64,000 bases of DNA from Kofleriaceae bacterium (lineage in GTDB: Bacteria > Myxococcota_A > Polyangia > Haliangiales > Haliangiaceae): contig JACKDR010000002.1 in NCBI GenBank assembly GCA_020633495.1, forward strand, positions 372,001-436,000, given 5' to 3'. A program made the position numbers and the translations under genes. Shown one piece after another: positions 1-8,050 of the stretch. The stretch's first letter is position 1. The number at the start of each line of letters is the position of its first letter. The notes under the pieces were generated by a model. The model made no database searches, was not told the origin of the DNA, and saw only the letters and a list, made by a program, of their open reading frames with translations.

Positions 1-144
1 GGATCCTGTGGCCGCGGTCTCGGCGACGCCGTCGTCGTCATCGAGGCGCTGCGTGCTCGCGGCTGGGCCGCTGCGCGGCACGGCACGGCCGGCGAAGAAG
101 GCCGCGACGGCGGCGACCAGCACCAGCCCGATCCGCGCCGTCAC
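1..144 (-). CDS. Membrane-anchored hypothetical protein, 3' end cut by window edge
   Basis: The reverse strand is open from a GTG at 144 to the window edge (48 codons), so the gene is incomplete. The visible N-terminus begins MTAR, runs into a hydrophobic segment of about 14 residues (GLVLVAAVAAFFAG) and continues into a Pro/Ser/Ala-rich stretch with a DDDD cluster. This looks like a signal anchor followed by a flexible periplasmic linker. The start overlaps the TGA of the preceding gene as GTGA, which suggests translational coupling and the fourth position in the operon that begins at 2094. The layout (one N-terminal helix then linker) matches the neighbour at 141-836, so it may belong to the same family. 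Function unknown. Confidence 0.6.
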   Translation of the reverse strand, partial: MTARIGLVLVAAVAAFFAGRAVPRSGPAASTQRLDDDDGVAETAATGS

Positions 145-836
145 AGTGCACGCTCCCGCTCGAGCTGATCGTAGTAGGCGCGGAGAGCGTCGAGTCCCGC
201 CGCGAACCGACCCGCGTACTGCTCGCGGAAGTAGCGGACGATCTCGTCGAGTGTCCGGGTCTCGGGCGTGAAGAACACGTAGACCCCGACGTGCCCATGG
301 TCGGGATCACCGTCGATCGCTTCGTTCCATGGCGCGAAGCTGTCGCCGAACGGAAGCGCCTGCTCACGGCTGAACGCCGCGGTCACCCGCTCGTTCGGCA
401 CCACGAAGTCGATCTTACAGATGCTGGTTCGGCACTCGATCGCGAGATCGGCCGCCTCGGGCACCATCGTCGCCAGGAAGTCGGCGACCTCGACCTTGTA
501 GAACTGCTCCAGCGGCGTCGCCCAGGCCTCGTCGCGCGGATCGGAGGCGAACAGCTCCGGCAGCGGCGTGCCGAGCTGCACCCGCGTCGCCATGTCCAGG
601 TCCGGCGCGCCTGCGACCGTTATCGGCGGGCGCCGCGACGTCTGAGGTCGTGCGACGCGAGCTGCTGTCTCGCGGCCGGCCGTCGTGCGTCCGGCAACCC
701 GATTGCTCGACGCGAGCTGTGGGATGCGCGGGGGGACCGTCGGAGGCCGGGTCAGAAGACCTGCAACGAATCCAGCCGCGATCGCGGCAACGGCGCCGAG
801 CCACGACCGCCAGCGCAGCGCGCGTGTCCTGCTCAT
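141..836 (-). CDS. Single-pass membrane protein with CxxxxC motif (myxobacterial hypothetical)
   Basis: A 231-residue protein. Residues 1-30 form an Arg-rich N-terminus and one membrane helix (AVAAIAAGFVAGLL). Residues 31-80 are a Pro/Arg-rich linker. The C-terminal domain carries a Cys pair in ECRTSICKID (C135, C140), a motif I associate with secreted hypothetical proteins of myxobacteria, where the two Cys could form a disulfide outside the cytoplasm. The ATG at 836 was preferred to a longer reading frame to 941 because it abuts the stop of the upstream gene (2-base gap) and puts the helix at the N-terminus. It sits third in a four-gene reverse operon with overlapping ends. Base composition is lower in GC than genes further right. 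No catalytic motif was recognised. Confidence 0.7.
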   Translation of the reverse strand: MSRTRALRWRSWLGAVAAIAAGFVAGLLTRPPTVPPRIPQLASSNRVAGRTTAGRETAARVARPQTSRRPPITVAGAPDLDMATRVQLGTPLPELFASDPRDEAWATPLEQFYKVEVADFLATMVPEAADLAIECRTSICKIDFVVPNERVTAAFSREQALPFGDSFAPWNEAIDGDPDHGHVGVYVFFTPETRTLDEIVRYFREQYAGRFAAGLDALRAYYDQLERERAL

Positions 837-838
837 GG

Positions 839-1813
839 TCAGTCTCCTCGAGACAAGAGGTGCCGAGCCTCGGAGTACGTACCCGTCTCCGCGTGCTCCT
901 GAGTGCTCGCCACCTGCAGCATCACTTTGCACGTGGTGCACGTCTCGTCCAGCGAGAACGGAACAATCGCTCGGAGATGCGTGCCTTCGATGCGGAGGTC
1001 CGCGTCGGCGTCTTCGGTTGACCAGTACACCGTTTCAGCGTCCGCTTCTCCGATCCACACGAGCGCATGCGTTATCGGGAGCGTCGATGTCGCGTCGACC
1101 ACAAACGACGCAGCGCGCTTCTCCACATGCACGTCTAGATCGAGCCGGGGCGGAGTTGGAATGTCGACATGGTTGACGCCGGCGTCGGACTCCACGTCCA
1201 GCGCGATCGTGGCATTGCCCTTGTCGAGGACGTCGAGCTGGCAACCGGACAGTGCTTCGGCATGGGAAGAGATGCTCGTCGGTCCGAACGCGTCCGCACC
1301 GCGCTCCGAGCATGCCAACGGATCGTCCGTGAGACAGACCCTCGTGTTTGTCATGACGGCGCCAAGCGAATCGTACTCCTCGGCGCGTACGACGATCTGA
1401 TCACCGAGCGGCTCGGCGCCGGGGTCCGCCACGGTCGTCACGATCCGATGGGCAACGACGCGGCGCAGCGAGAGGTTGCATTGCCACCGCGCGTTCGCTC
1501 GCTGGCAGTTCACGCTGGGCTCTTCGAATCGGTCGAGTTGCCCGCTGTCGTTGACGTCCGCGAACGCGACGACGGCACCTGCCCATGCCGGTACGGCGAA
1601 CGCTCCCTGCTCGCTGACGTCGATCACTGTGCCACTCATGGACGTCGGCCAGGAACGGCCGACAATGACGCGGAGGCGACCTGCAAGCTCACTCGAAGGG
1701 ACCGTGATCCGGCCTTCGACCGCAGGCTGCCCCCGCGCCGGCGCGCACGCGCAGGATGCGAGCACGGCGGCTGCGCCAAGGGCCCGCGGGAGCGCTGCGC
1801 CCGACGTGCTCAC
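839..1813 (-). CDS. Hypothetical lipoprotein
   Basis: A 324-residue protein starting with GTG at 1813. Residues 1-20 are a signal peptide ending in a lipobox (VLAS then C21), so it is probably lipid-anchored in the envelope. The body looks like beta-sandwich carrier-type modules: an early segment ending in a DVNDSGQLDRFEE-like stretch resembles the acidic loops of secreted calcium-binding proteins, and Cys pairs occur in the middle and in TCTTC near the C-terminus. The start overlaps the TGA of the 94-residue peptide gene as GTGA, and its own stop lies 2 bases before the next ATG, so the three are surely co-transcribed. The family was not recognised. Its lower GC fits recent acquisition or different codon selection. 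Confidence 0.7.
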   Translation of the reverse strand: MSTSGAALPRALGAAAVLASCACAPARGQPAVEGRITVPSSELAGRLRVIVGRSWPTSMSGTVIDVSEQGAFAVPAWAGAVVAFADVNDSGQLDRFEEPSVNCQRANARWQCNLSLRRVVAHRIVTTVADPGAEPLGDQIVVRAEEYDSLGAVMTNTRVCLTDDPLACSERGADAFGPTSISSHAEALSGCQLDVLDKGNATIALDVESDAGVNHVDIPTPPRLDLDVHVEKRAASFVVDATSTLPITHALVWIGEADAETVYWSTEDADADLRIEGTHLRAIVPFSLDETCTTCKVMLQVASTQEHAETGTYSEARHLLSRGD

Positions 1814-2094
1814 AGTGCAATGCCACGCGTGTACACGGGATCATCGGGCAACGAGGAGCAGCCTCCGTAGATGAACTTGCAGGTCCCTCTGTCGACGTAG
1901 CAACCGCCAGCGGATCCGTTGGGGGTGTGGACGCACTCAGCCCAGCTGGTCGGGCCCCAAGCGTGAATATGGCAACTGTCACAGTCGTAGTTGCCGCCTC
2001 CACCGCCCCCTCCGGGTCCGTTGTCCTGGGCGAGCGCGGCGTGACCTCCAACCAGGAGCAGGAGTGTGGCGGCGAGAACGGGAATGACCTTCAT
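1810..2094 (-). CDS. Small secreted Gly- and Cys-rich protein
   Basis: A 94-residue protein. Residues 1-22 are a classical signal peptide (MKVIPVLAATLLLLVGG, cleavage after ALA). A run of Gly follows, then a domain of about 60 residues with six Cys, including CDSC and single Cys spaced 6 to 13 apart, enough for three disulfides. The start is supported by an AGGAG about 8 bases upstream of the ATG at 2094. It opens the four-gene operon and overlaps the lipoprotein start by GTGA. A small disulfide-rich secreted protein feeding into a lipoprotein and two anchored proteins could be a surface complex, an inhibitor or a signal; nothing in the sequence decides between these. Not recognised as a known family. 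Confidence 0.65.
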   Translation of the reverse strand: MKVIPVLAATLLLLVGGHAALAQDNGPGGGGGGGNYDCDSCHIHAWGPTSWAECVHTPNGSAGGCYVDRGTCKFIYGGCSSLPDDPVYTRGIAL

Positions 2095-2276
2095 CTGTGG
2101 CTCCTCGATACGATGGACGAGCAGACGACATGTCTGCTCGCCTTCGCAAAGCAGGAGCTGTGCCGATTCGAGCTCGGCCAGGGTCCAGTGGTTGCGCCGT
2201 GTTGCTTCGAACCGCGGAGGGCCGAAGCGCGCTCGACGTGTTCGTGTTCTGTTCCGCGGAACGTTCCGCCGCCCGC
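2095..2276. promoter_or_regulatory. Upstream region of the secreted-peptide operon with palindrome
   Basis: About 180 bases lie between the MshEN-GAF gene and the peptide gene at 2094. They hold a perfect 12-base palindrome, GTTCCGCGGAAC at 2251-2262, and a GAGGAG-type ribosome site just before 2094. A clear -10/-35 pair was not found. The palindrome could be an operator for the reverse operon or part of the upstream gene's 3' hairpin. Confidence 0.35.
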
Positions 2277-3611
2277 TCAGCTGCTCTTGCGCTTGGCGAT
2301 CAGGCGGACGTAGGCCTCGGCGGCGGCGCGGCTGACGCGGCGCAGGCCGTCGACCTCGGTGTCGTCGAGCTCGGCGCGGGTCGAGCGGTGGCCGTAGAGC
2401 ATGTTGACGACGCGCTTGCCGATCGTGATGGCGGCGCACGAGACGCGGGCGGGCTGCGGGCAGCGCAGGACCTTGAACAGGTACTGGTGCACGGTCGACG
2501 GCGCGGGGGCGTCGTGGAACAGGAGGTCGTCGCGGGACAGCGCGGCCTGGAACACCGACGGGGCGTCGAGCGGGATCAGCAGGCAGTCGACGCGGTCGGT
2601 GCCCGCCGCGCCGGTGCCCTTCCATCCGAAGGCCATGTGGTCGCGCACGATGAACAGCGCCGCGACGTCGAACAGGCCGGTGGCGAAGCTCATGATCGCG
2701 GCGGCGATGTCGCTGCGCTCGGTGGCCGCCTCCATCTGCGCCACCGCCTCGTCGGCGGAGATCGCGACGTAGTCGACCGTCGGCATGCGCTCGGTGTGGC
2801 CGCCCAGCGACGGCGCGGCGTCGGCCTTGGGCGCCTCCTCGGCGATGTCGTCGTCGTCGGCCTCGAGCTCGATGATCAGGTCCTCGGCGTCGAGCTCGAG
2901 GTCCTCCTGCGACTCCATCGGCGCGGGCGGGCCCTCGGTGATCTCGACCTCCGGCTCGCCGTCGCCGTCGGCCATGCTGCCGGCGCGCGACTCGACGTCG
3001 TCGAAGGCGTCGGCGGCGATGCCCGCGGTCGGCCGCCGGCGGCGCAGCACCGGCGACGGCGTCGGCGCGTTGACCGGCTGCACCGGCACCGGCGGCAGGC
3101 CGGGCAGCGGCGGCGCCGGCAGGGCGTCGTCGACCGGGGCGACCGCGCCGCGCGGCTCGTCGCCGAACACCAGGAACCGGGCCGGGCGCGGGATGCCGTA
3201 GTAGCGCTCGACGTAGTAGTAGATGCGGATCTCGGGCGCGACCCGCGGGATCACGCGGTAGCCGGTGACGCGCGCCAGCGCGTCCAGGGTCTCGAAGTCG
3301 TGCGGGTCCTCGACCGCGCCGATCAGCTGGCGATCCTGGATGACCAGGGGCACGCACTTGTAGCGGTAGGCCTGCTCCGGCGACAGCAGCCGGACCGCGG
3401 CGCGCTTGGCGCGCTCGAGCATGGCGCCGGTCGCGATCGGGATGCCGAGCTCGAGGCCGAGGTACACCGTGAGCGCGTCGAGCGCGATCATCTCGAGCTC
3501 GACCAGGACGGTGCCGAGGCGGCCGCCGTCGCGGGCCTGCTGGGCCAGCGCCTCCTGCAGCTGCGCCTCGGTGATCCGGCCGTCAGCGATCAGCATCTCG
3601 CCGAGCTTCAT
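2277..3611 (-). CDS. MshEN (GspE N-terminal) domain protein with C-terminal GAF-like domain
   Basis: A 444-residue cytoplasmic protein. Residues 1-160 match the N-terminal domain of type II secretion/pilus ATPases (MKLGEMLIADGRITEAQL, then RLGTVLVE, later RLLSPEQAYRYKCVPL and RQLIGAVEDPHD). In the MshEN subgroup this domain binds cyclic di-GMP; the RLG motif is present, but binding is inference. Residues 165-290 are a Pro-rich then very acidic linker. Residues 300-440 look like a GAF or similar alpha/beta sensor domain. There is no Walker A or B, so it is not a secretion ATPase but a stand-alone sensor or adaptor. It is transcribed alone, with a TACCCT hexamer 7 bases before the ATG at 3611. 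Confidence 0.75.
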   Translation of the reverse strand: MKLGEMLIADGRITEAQLQEALAQQARDGGRLGTVLVELEMIALDALTVYLGLELGIPIATGAMLERAKRAAVRLLSPEQAYRYKCVPLVIQDRQLIGAVEDPHDFETLDALARVTGYRVIPRVAPEIRIYYYVERYYGIPRPARFLVFGDEPRGAVAPVDDALPAPPLPGLPPVPVQPVNAPTPSPVLRRRRPTAGIAADAFDDVESRAGSMADGDGEPEVEITEGPPAPMESQEDLELDAEDLIIELEADDDDIAEEAPKADAAPSLGGHTERMPTVDYVAISADEAVAQMEAATERSDIAAAIMSFATGLFDVAALFIVRDHMAFGWKGTGAAGTDRVDCLLIPLDAPSVFQAALSRDDLLFHDAPAPSTVHQYLFKVLRCPQPARVSCAAITIGKRVVNMLYGHRSTRAELDDTEVDGLRRVSRAAAEAYVRLIAKRKSS

Positions 3612-3618
3612 CGCCGCC

Positions 3619-3624
3619 AGGGTA
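3619..3624 (-). promoter_or_regulatory. Predicted -10 element (leaderless) for 2277-3611
   Basis: TACCCT on the reverse strand ends 7 bases before the ATG at 3611. No Shine-Dalgarno sequence lies between them. Transcription would start at or beside the start codon. Confidence 0.5.
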
Positions 3625-3661
3625 TCACGGCGCCCGCGCGCGTCGTCGGGCCGCCCCGGGT

Positions 3662-3690
3662 TTGGGAGCGGCCCCCCGCCGTGCTATTCC
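3662..3690 (+). promoter_or_regulatory. Predicted promoter (leaderless) for the L,D-transpeptidase gene
   Basis: TTGGGA (3662-3667), a 17-base spacer, then TATTCC (3685-3690), which ends 6 bases before the GTG at 3697. The spacing is that of a housekeeping sigma promoter and places the transcript start at the start codon. Confidence 0.5.
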
Positions 3691-3696
3691 GACCTC

Positions 3697-5289
3697 GTGG
3701 TGTCCCGTCGCCCGCTCGCCCAGGTCCTGATCCCCCCGGTCGCGCTCGCCGCGGTCGCGGTGGCGGGCGCGGCGTGCGGCAGCGAGCGCCGCGCCGCCGC
3801 GCCGCCGCCACCTCTCGACGCCGCCGCGCCGCCGCCGTCGCCGGTCGCGACCACGCCGCCGCCGCCGCCGATCCCCGAGTTCCCCGACGGCACCCGGTCG
3901 CTGCGGCTCAAGCGCACGATGCCGGTGCGGCTCGAGCCCGCCGACGAGGCCAAGCGTATCGGCACGATCGCCCAGGACACCCGGGTCAGCTGGACCAAGC
4001 TGTCGCGCGGCAAGGGCTGCAAGCAGCCGTGGGTGCAGATCGTCCCCCGCGGCTGGGTGTGCAGCGACTTCGTCGAGCCCACGACCCGGGTCCCGGTCGG
4101 CGTCGAGCTGCCGCGCCTCGATCGCGAGGAGGTCGTGCCCGGCACCTACGGCCGCATCACCGGCGACGGCGCGTCGACCTACGCGCTGCCGCCGCCGCCC
4201 GGCAAGGACAAGAACGGCAAGAAGAAGGACGCCCGCGGCGACAAGAAGAAGGGCAAGCCCGCGCCGCCGCCGCCCGACGCCGGCGTCCCCGACGCCGCGA
4301 CCGAGCTGGCCGGTCCGGTGACCTCGCCGGACCAGCTCGACGCCGAGCCCGCGGCGCCCGAGGTCCCCGACCCGATGCTGACCGGCCACCCGCTGCTGGG
4401 CTCGGTCACGGTGCGCAAGTACGGCGAGATCGCCTTCGGCGACGTCGTCTACTGGAAGGTCTCGCGCGGCAACGAGTACGTCCGCAAGAAGTCGATCTAC
4501 GAGCACAAGCCCAGCACCTACCAGGGCACCCGGCTCGGCGACGACACGGGGCTGTCGCTGCCGCTGGCGTTCGTGTGGCCGCGCAGCAAGAGCGCCACCA
4601 AGGTCGCGACTCACCGCAAGAGCCGCGGCGGCGGCACGGTCCGCCAGGTCCCGTCGCGCACCGCGCTCGGCGTGGTCGAGACCTTCGAGGTCGACGGCAA
4701 GCCGGTCGCGTACCGGGTCGGCGACGCCGAGTGGATCGACGCCGCCCAGGTCCGGCTGGTCACCGCCGCCGAGCCGCCGCCGCTGGTCGGCGAGCACGAG
4801 CGCTGGTTCGACGTCGACCTCGACACCCAGGTGCTGGTCGCCTACGAGGGCCGGCTGCCGGTCTACGCGACGATGGTGTCGACCGGCAAGAAGGACACGC
4901 CGACCGAGACCGGCGTCTTCCGCATGTGGAAGAAGATCTCCGAGACCGACATGAAGGGCCTGTCGGGCGAGGATCCGTACTCGGTCGCGACCGTGCCGTG
5001 GACCCAGTTCTTCAGCCCCGAGCGCGGCCTGGCGCTGCACGCCGCGTACTGGCACGACAGCTTCGGCACCCAGAAGAGCCACGGCTGCGTCAACCTGGCG
5101 CCGCAGGACGCCCGCTGGCTGTACTTCTGGAGCGAGCCGGTGGTGCCCGCGGGCTGGACGATGACCGCCGGCGTGGTCGAGGCGCCGGGCTCGATCGTCC
5201 GCGTCCACTCCAAGGACGATCCGGATCCGCCGTTCAAGGGCTACGCCAAGACCGTGCAGGCGGCGCGGGCCGGCGGCGGCGAGCCGTAG
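3697..5289 (+). CDS. L,D-transpeptidase (YkuD) lipoprotein with SH3-like domain
   Basis: A 530-residue envelope protein. The signal peptide ends in a lipobox (AVAGAA then C27). Residues 66-125 resemble a bacterial SH3 domain (RTMPVRLEP to GWVCSDF), which would bind peptidoglycan. Residues 165-200 are a Lys/Pro-rich low-complexity linker. Residues 375-490 are a YkuD catalytic domain with the signature SHGCVNLAP; nucleophile Cys464 and His462 are present. Such enzymes form 3-3 crosslinks in peptidoglycan or attach proteins to it. The GTG at 3697 (or the next GTG at 3700) was chosen over upstream starts because it gives a normal lipoprotein signal peptide and follows a promoter-like hexamer by 6 bases. 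Transcribed alone. Confidence 0.85.
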   Translation: MVSRRPLAQVLIPPVALAAVAVAGAACGSERRAAAPPPPLDAAAPPPSPVATTPPPPPIPEFPDGTRSLRLKRTMPVRLEPADEAKRIGTIAQDTRVSWTKLSRGKGCKQPWVQIVPRGWVCSDFVEPTTRVPVGVELPRLDREEVVPGTYGRITGDGASTYALPPPPGKDKNGKKKDARGDKKKGKPAPPPPDAGVPDAATELAGPVTSPDQLDAEPAAPEVPDPMLTGHPLLGSVTVRKYGEIAFGDVVYWKVSRGNEYVRKKSIYEHKPSTYQGTRLGDDTGLSLPLAFVWPRSKSATKVATHRKSRGGGTVRQVPSRTALGVVETFEVDGKPVAYRVGDAEWIDAAQVRLVTAAEPPPLVGEHERWFDVDLDTQVLVAYEGRLPVYATMVSTGKKDTPTETGVFRMWKKISETDMKGLSGEDPYSVATVPWTQFFSPERGLALHAAYWHDSFGTQKSHGCVNLAPQDARWLYFWSEPVVPAGWTMTAGVVEAPGSIVRVHSKDDPDPPFKGYAKTVQAARAGGGEP

Positions 5290-5301
5290 CGGCGGCGGCC
5301 T

Positions 5302-5396
5302 GTCGAGGGGTGAGCGACACGCGCGCGGGTCGGTTGCGCATCGATCCACGCCCCCTCGACCGCGCCCTCGCGGCGCGGGCCTCGCTCGGGTGAGCG
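5302..5396 (+). repeat. Dispersed intergenic hairpin repeat, copy A
   Basis: The 120 bases between the L,D-transpeptidase gene and the DUF3109 gene contain an element that recurs at 32581-32692. It starts with GTCGAGGGGTGAGCG, has a complementary arm CGCCCCCTCGAC near 5350-5361 and ends with CTCGCTCGGGTGAGCG. The core ATCCACGCCCCCTCGAC is nearly identical in both copies. It is likely a REP/BIME-like or non-autonomous element; lying between convergent genes, it may also act as a bidirectional terminator. Confidence 0.6.
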
Positions 5397-5410
5397 TCGG
5401 CAGCGCCGCG

Positions 5411-6040
5411 CTACCTGACGACGCGCAGCCGCGCCGGCTCGGCGGCCAGCACCGCGGCCTCGGCGGCGTCCATCGCGACGACCAGGTCGTCGCCAAAGAT
5501 CGCGGCGAGGGTGTCGCGGCCGACCCGGTACATCGTCGGCGCGGTGTCGTCGTGGGCGCACGAGTAGTCGGGGTAGTCGTCGGAGACGACGATCGTGTCG
5601 TCGGTGTAGCTGAGCGGGAACAGGCGGCAGACGTGCGGCTTGACCCCGTGGAAGTCCCAGCTCGCCTCGATCGAGGCCCGGTGGATGGCGCAGCCCCGGC
5701 CGTCGTGGGCCAGGAACACGCAGCCGCCGCGGAACTTCTGGGTCCGGACGTAGCGGCCCGACGGGAAGTCGGGGTCGACGTGCTCCTCGGGGGTGAACCA
5801 CGGCATGTTGCGCGCCTCGGGCCGCAGCAGCGTGCGCAGCTGGGCGGCGTGGCCGAGGATGCGATCGCGCTCGCCGATGTCGACGTCGGCGCCGTACTGG
5901 CAGCAGGCGTCGAGCAGCTCGCGATCCTCCTCGTGCATGCGGCACCGGTGCGTCATGCAATCGGCGACGAGGCGGCGCACGAACAGGTCGCGCTCCGCCA
6001 GGTGGAAACGAGGGTGATCGAGAGGGACGTACTCGGCCAC
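5411..6040 (-). CDS. DUF3109/YkgJ-type cysteine-cluster protein
   Basis: A 209-residue cytoplasmic protein. The core resembles the DUF3109/YkgJ zinc- or iron-chelating family: a Cys in CCQYGAD, then GGCVFLAHDGRGCAIH, then KPHVCRLFPLSY, the usual spacing of the metal-binding Cys residues. These proteins bind a metal ion or Fe-S centre; their biochemical role is not settled. The start is a GTG at 6040, with TAGGTT 9 bases upstream. It is transcribed away from the PA14 lipoprotein gene, and the two share a 138-base divergent promoter region. A second member of the wider family lies at 9961-10560. Confidence 0.75.
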   Translation of the reverse strand: MAEYVPLDHPRFHLAERDLFVRRLVADCMTHRCRMHEEDRELLDACCQYGADVDIGERDRILGHAAQLRTLLRPEARNMPWFTPEEHVDPDFPSGRYVRTQKFRGGCVFLAHDGRGCAIHRASIEASWDFHGVKPHVCRLFPLSYTDDTIVVSDDYPDYSCAHDDTAPTMYRVGRDTLAAIFGDDLVVAMDAAEAAVLAAEPARLRVVR

Positions 6041-6049
6041 GGCGGCGGC

Positions 6050-6055
6050 AACCTA
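6050..6055 (-). promoter_or_regulatory. Predicted -10 element for 5411-6040
   Basis: TAGGTT on the reverse strand, 9 bases before the GTG at 6040. The leader would be at most a few bases. Confidence 0.4.
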
Positions 6056-6165
6056 GCAGCCGCGGGCCTCCCAGTGGAAGCGCTTTGACGTCCCGCCCGG
6101 CCGAGATGGCCGGCGAGCGCCACGAACCGCGCGGGATTGGTGCGGCGCCCGCGCGCCGGCCGCGG

Positions 6166-6171
6166 TAAAAC
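6166..6171 (+). promoter_or_regulatory. Predicted -10 element (leaderless) for the PA14 lipoprotein gene
   Basis: TAAAAC ends 7 bases before the ATG at 6179, in a stretch otherwise almost pure G and C. No ribosome-binding site is present between hexamer and start. Confidence 0.45.
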
Positions 6172-6178
6172 CGCCCCG

Positions 6179-8050
6179 ATGATGCCTCCCCGGGCGTGCC
6201 GGCCGATCGCCGGCGTGGTGGCGTGCGTGGCGCTCGGCGCCTGCGCCGCGGCCGACGTCGGGAGTGACGCCGGCCCGATCGACGCCGCGGCCCCGGCCGA
6301 CGGCCCCCGGCCCGACGCCGGCCCCGGCGAGGTCCGCAGCCTGCTCGACGACACCGCGGTCCAGCTCGGCGCCGGCGCCAGCGTCCTCGACCAGACGACG
6401 ATCCAGGACCGCGGCGCGATCGAGCCGGTCGGCTACTACACCGGCGGGCTGCTGCAGCGCGGCAGCGACAGCGGCACCTTCGCGGCGGCGGCGAGCGCGA
6501 CCTGGAGCGGCGTGCTCGGCTTCACCGCCACCGCCAAGACCGCGATCGAGTGGCGGACCCAGGAGAGCTGGGGCACCGCGACGCCGCCCAGCGTCGGGCT
6601 CACCGACGGCGACACCTTCACCCAGTGGTGGCAGGGCGAGATCAAGCTCGCCGCCGGGACCTGGACCTTCCGCCTGCTCGCCGACGATCACGGCTTCGTC
6701 GAGGTCGCCGAGCCCGGCACCACCGGGTTCTCGCGCGTGGTCTCGGCCGACTGGCCCAACGCCACCTCCGGCACCTTCGTCGCCGCCGCCGCCGGCTGGT
6801 ACCCGATCCGCTACGCGACCAGCGAGGCCACCGGCAGCGCGCAGGTCGATCTGCAGCTAGCGGGGCCGGGGCTGGCGCAGCAGCCGATCCCGCGCGACTG
6901 GCTGCGTGCCCGCGTCGACGACGTCCCCGGCCTGCTCGAGATCGCGTTCGACGACAGCCGCGGCTGCGGCGACGTCGAGACCACGGTCGACGCGGTCGGT
7001 CCGGGCAACACCGACTGGGGCACCGGCAACCCCGGCGATCTGGCGCTGACCTCGCCCGACACGTTCTCGGTGCGGTGGACCGGCCAGGTCTGGATCGAGG
7101 TCGGTGGCGCCTACACCTTCCGGCTCGCCACCGACGACGGCCAGCGCCTGTGGATCGACGGCGTCAAGCTGCTCGACGCCTGGGACGACACCGCCCACGA
7201 CGTCCAGACCAGCCCGATCACGCTCGACGTCGGCTGGCACGACGTCGTGATCGATCACAGCGAGAACACGGTCGGCGCGGCCGCGACCCTGACCGTCGCC
7301 GGCGGCCCCGACCTCACGGGGCAGGTCCTGCCGGTGGCGCGGCTCCGCCCGGTCGAGGGCCGCGGCGATCGCCTCGCGCCCGCGGTCAGCCACACCGACG
7401 TGACGATCCTCGACAACGGCCAGACCGACGTCACCCTCGACGTCACCGGCTTCACCGGCGCGGTCGTGACCCGGGTCGATGTCGCCTACTCGATCGATCA
7501 CCCGCGCTGGGGCGACCTCGCGGTGTCGCTGCTGGCGCCTGACGGCACCAGCCACGTCCTCCGCGATCACGTGGGCGGGGTGTCGTCGGGCACGTTCACC
7601 CAGCGCGCGACCCTGACCACGCTGGCCGGCGCGCCGGTGGCCGGGACCTGGCGCCTGCGCGTCTACGACTCCGTCACCGGCGGCACCGGCACCGTCCTCG
7701 ACGTCGCCGTGACCCCGCACTACAGCGGCGGCGAGCCGCCGGTGCCGACGACGTCGAGCTACCTGTCGACGGTCCGCGACCTCGGCGACGCGCGCCAGGT
7801 CCTCGGCGTCGACGCCGTCGACTGGGAGGCCGGGCTGCCGGCGGGCGCCGCCGTCGCGGTCCGGGTCCGGACCTGCGAGCTGGCCGACGCCTGCGCGGCG
7901 ACCCCGTGGGGCGACGTCGTGACCGAGCCCGGCGGGGATCCCGGCGTCGGGCCCGCGCGCTACCTGCAGTACCGGGTCGACTTCACCAGCGACGGCGACC
8001 ACACGCCGTCGCTGGAGTGGCTCCGGATCGACTACCGGGTCGCGCCGTAG
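6179..8050 (+). CDS. Secreted lipoprotein with two PA14 domains and a proprotein-convertase P domain
   Basis: A 623-residue lipoprotein. The signal peptide ends VALGA-C and is followed by an Asp/Pro/Ala-rich linker. Residues about 115-240 and 270-390 are two PA14-type beta-barrel domains (TWTFRLLADDHGFVEV in the first; YTFRLATDDGQRLWIDG in the second), which usually bind carbohydrate. Residues 400-520 fit the P/homo-B domain found after subtilisin-type proteases (VDVAYSIDHPRWGDLAVSLLAPDG), but no protease domain is present. The C-terminal 90 residues are an uncharacterised sandwich. It is probably a surface carbohydrate-binding protein. Its last codons and stop (GTCGCGCCGTAG) form the first part of the 24-bp tandem repeat that follows. 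Confidence 0.8.
   Translation: MMPPRACRPIAGVVACVALGACAAADVGSDAGPIDAAAPADGPRPDAGPGEVRSLLDDTAVQLGAGASVLDQTTIQDRGAIEPVGYYTGGLLQRGSDSGTFAAAASATWSGVLGFTATAKTAIEWRTQESWGTATPPSVGLTDGDTFTQWWQGEIKLAAGTWTFRLLADDHGFVEVAEPGTTGFSRVVSADWPNATSGTFVAAAAGWYPIRYATSEATGSAQVDLQLAGPGLAQQPIPRDWLRARVDDVPGLLEIAFDDSRGCGDVETTVDAVGPGNTDWGTGNPGDLALTSPDTFSVRWTGQVWIEVGGAYTFRLATDDGQRLWIDGVKLLDAWDDTAHDVQTSPITLDVGWHDVVIDHSENTVGAAATLTVAGGPDLTGQVLPVARLRPVEGRGDRLAPAVSHTDVTILDNGQTDVTLDVTGFTGAVVTRVDVAYSIDHPRWGDLAVSLLAPDGTSHVLRDHVGGVSSGTFTQRATLTTLAGAPVAGTWRLRVYDSVTGGTGTVLDVAVTPHYSGGEPPVPTTSSYLSTVRDLGDARQVLGVDAVDWEAGLPAGAAVAVRVRTCELADACAATPWGDVVTEPGGDPGVGPARYLQYRVDFTSDGDHTPSLEWLRIDYRVAP

Noticed and set aside
2097..5393. A 1098-residue forward open frame
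   Set aside because: It is antisense to the MshEN-GAF gene and out of frame with the L,D-transpeptidase. Composition is Arg/Gly/Ala-rich without motifs; a by-product of high GC.
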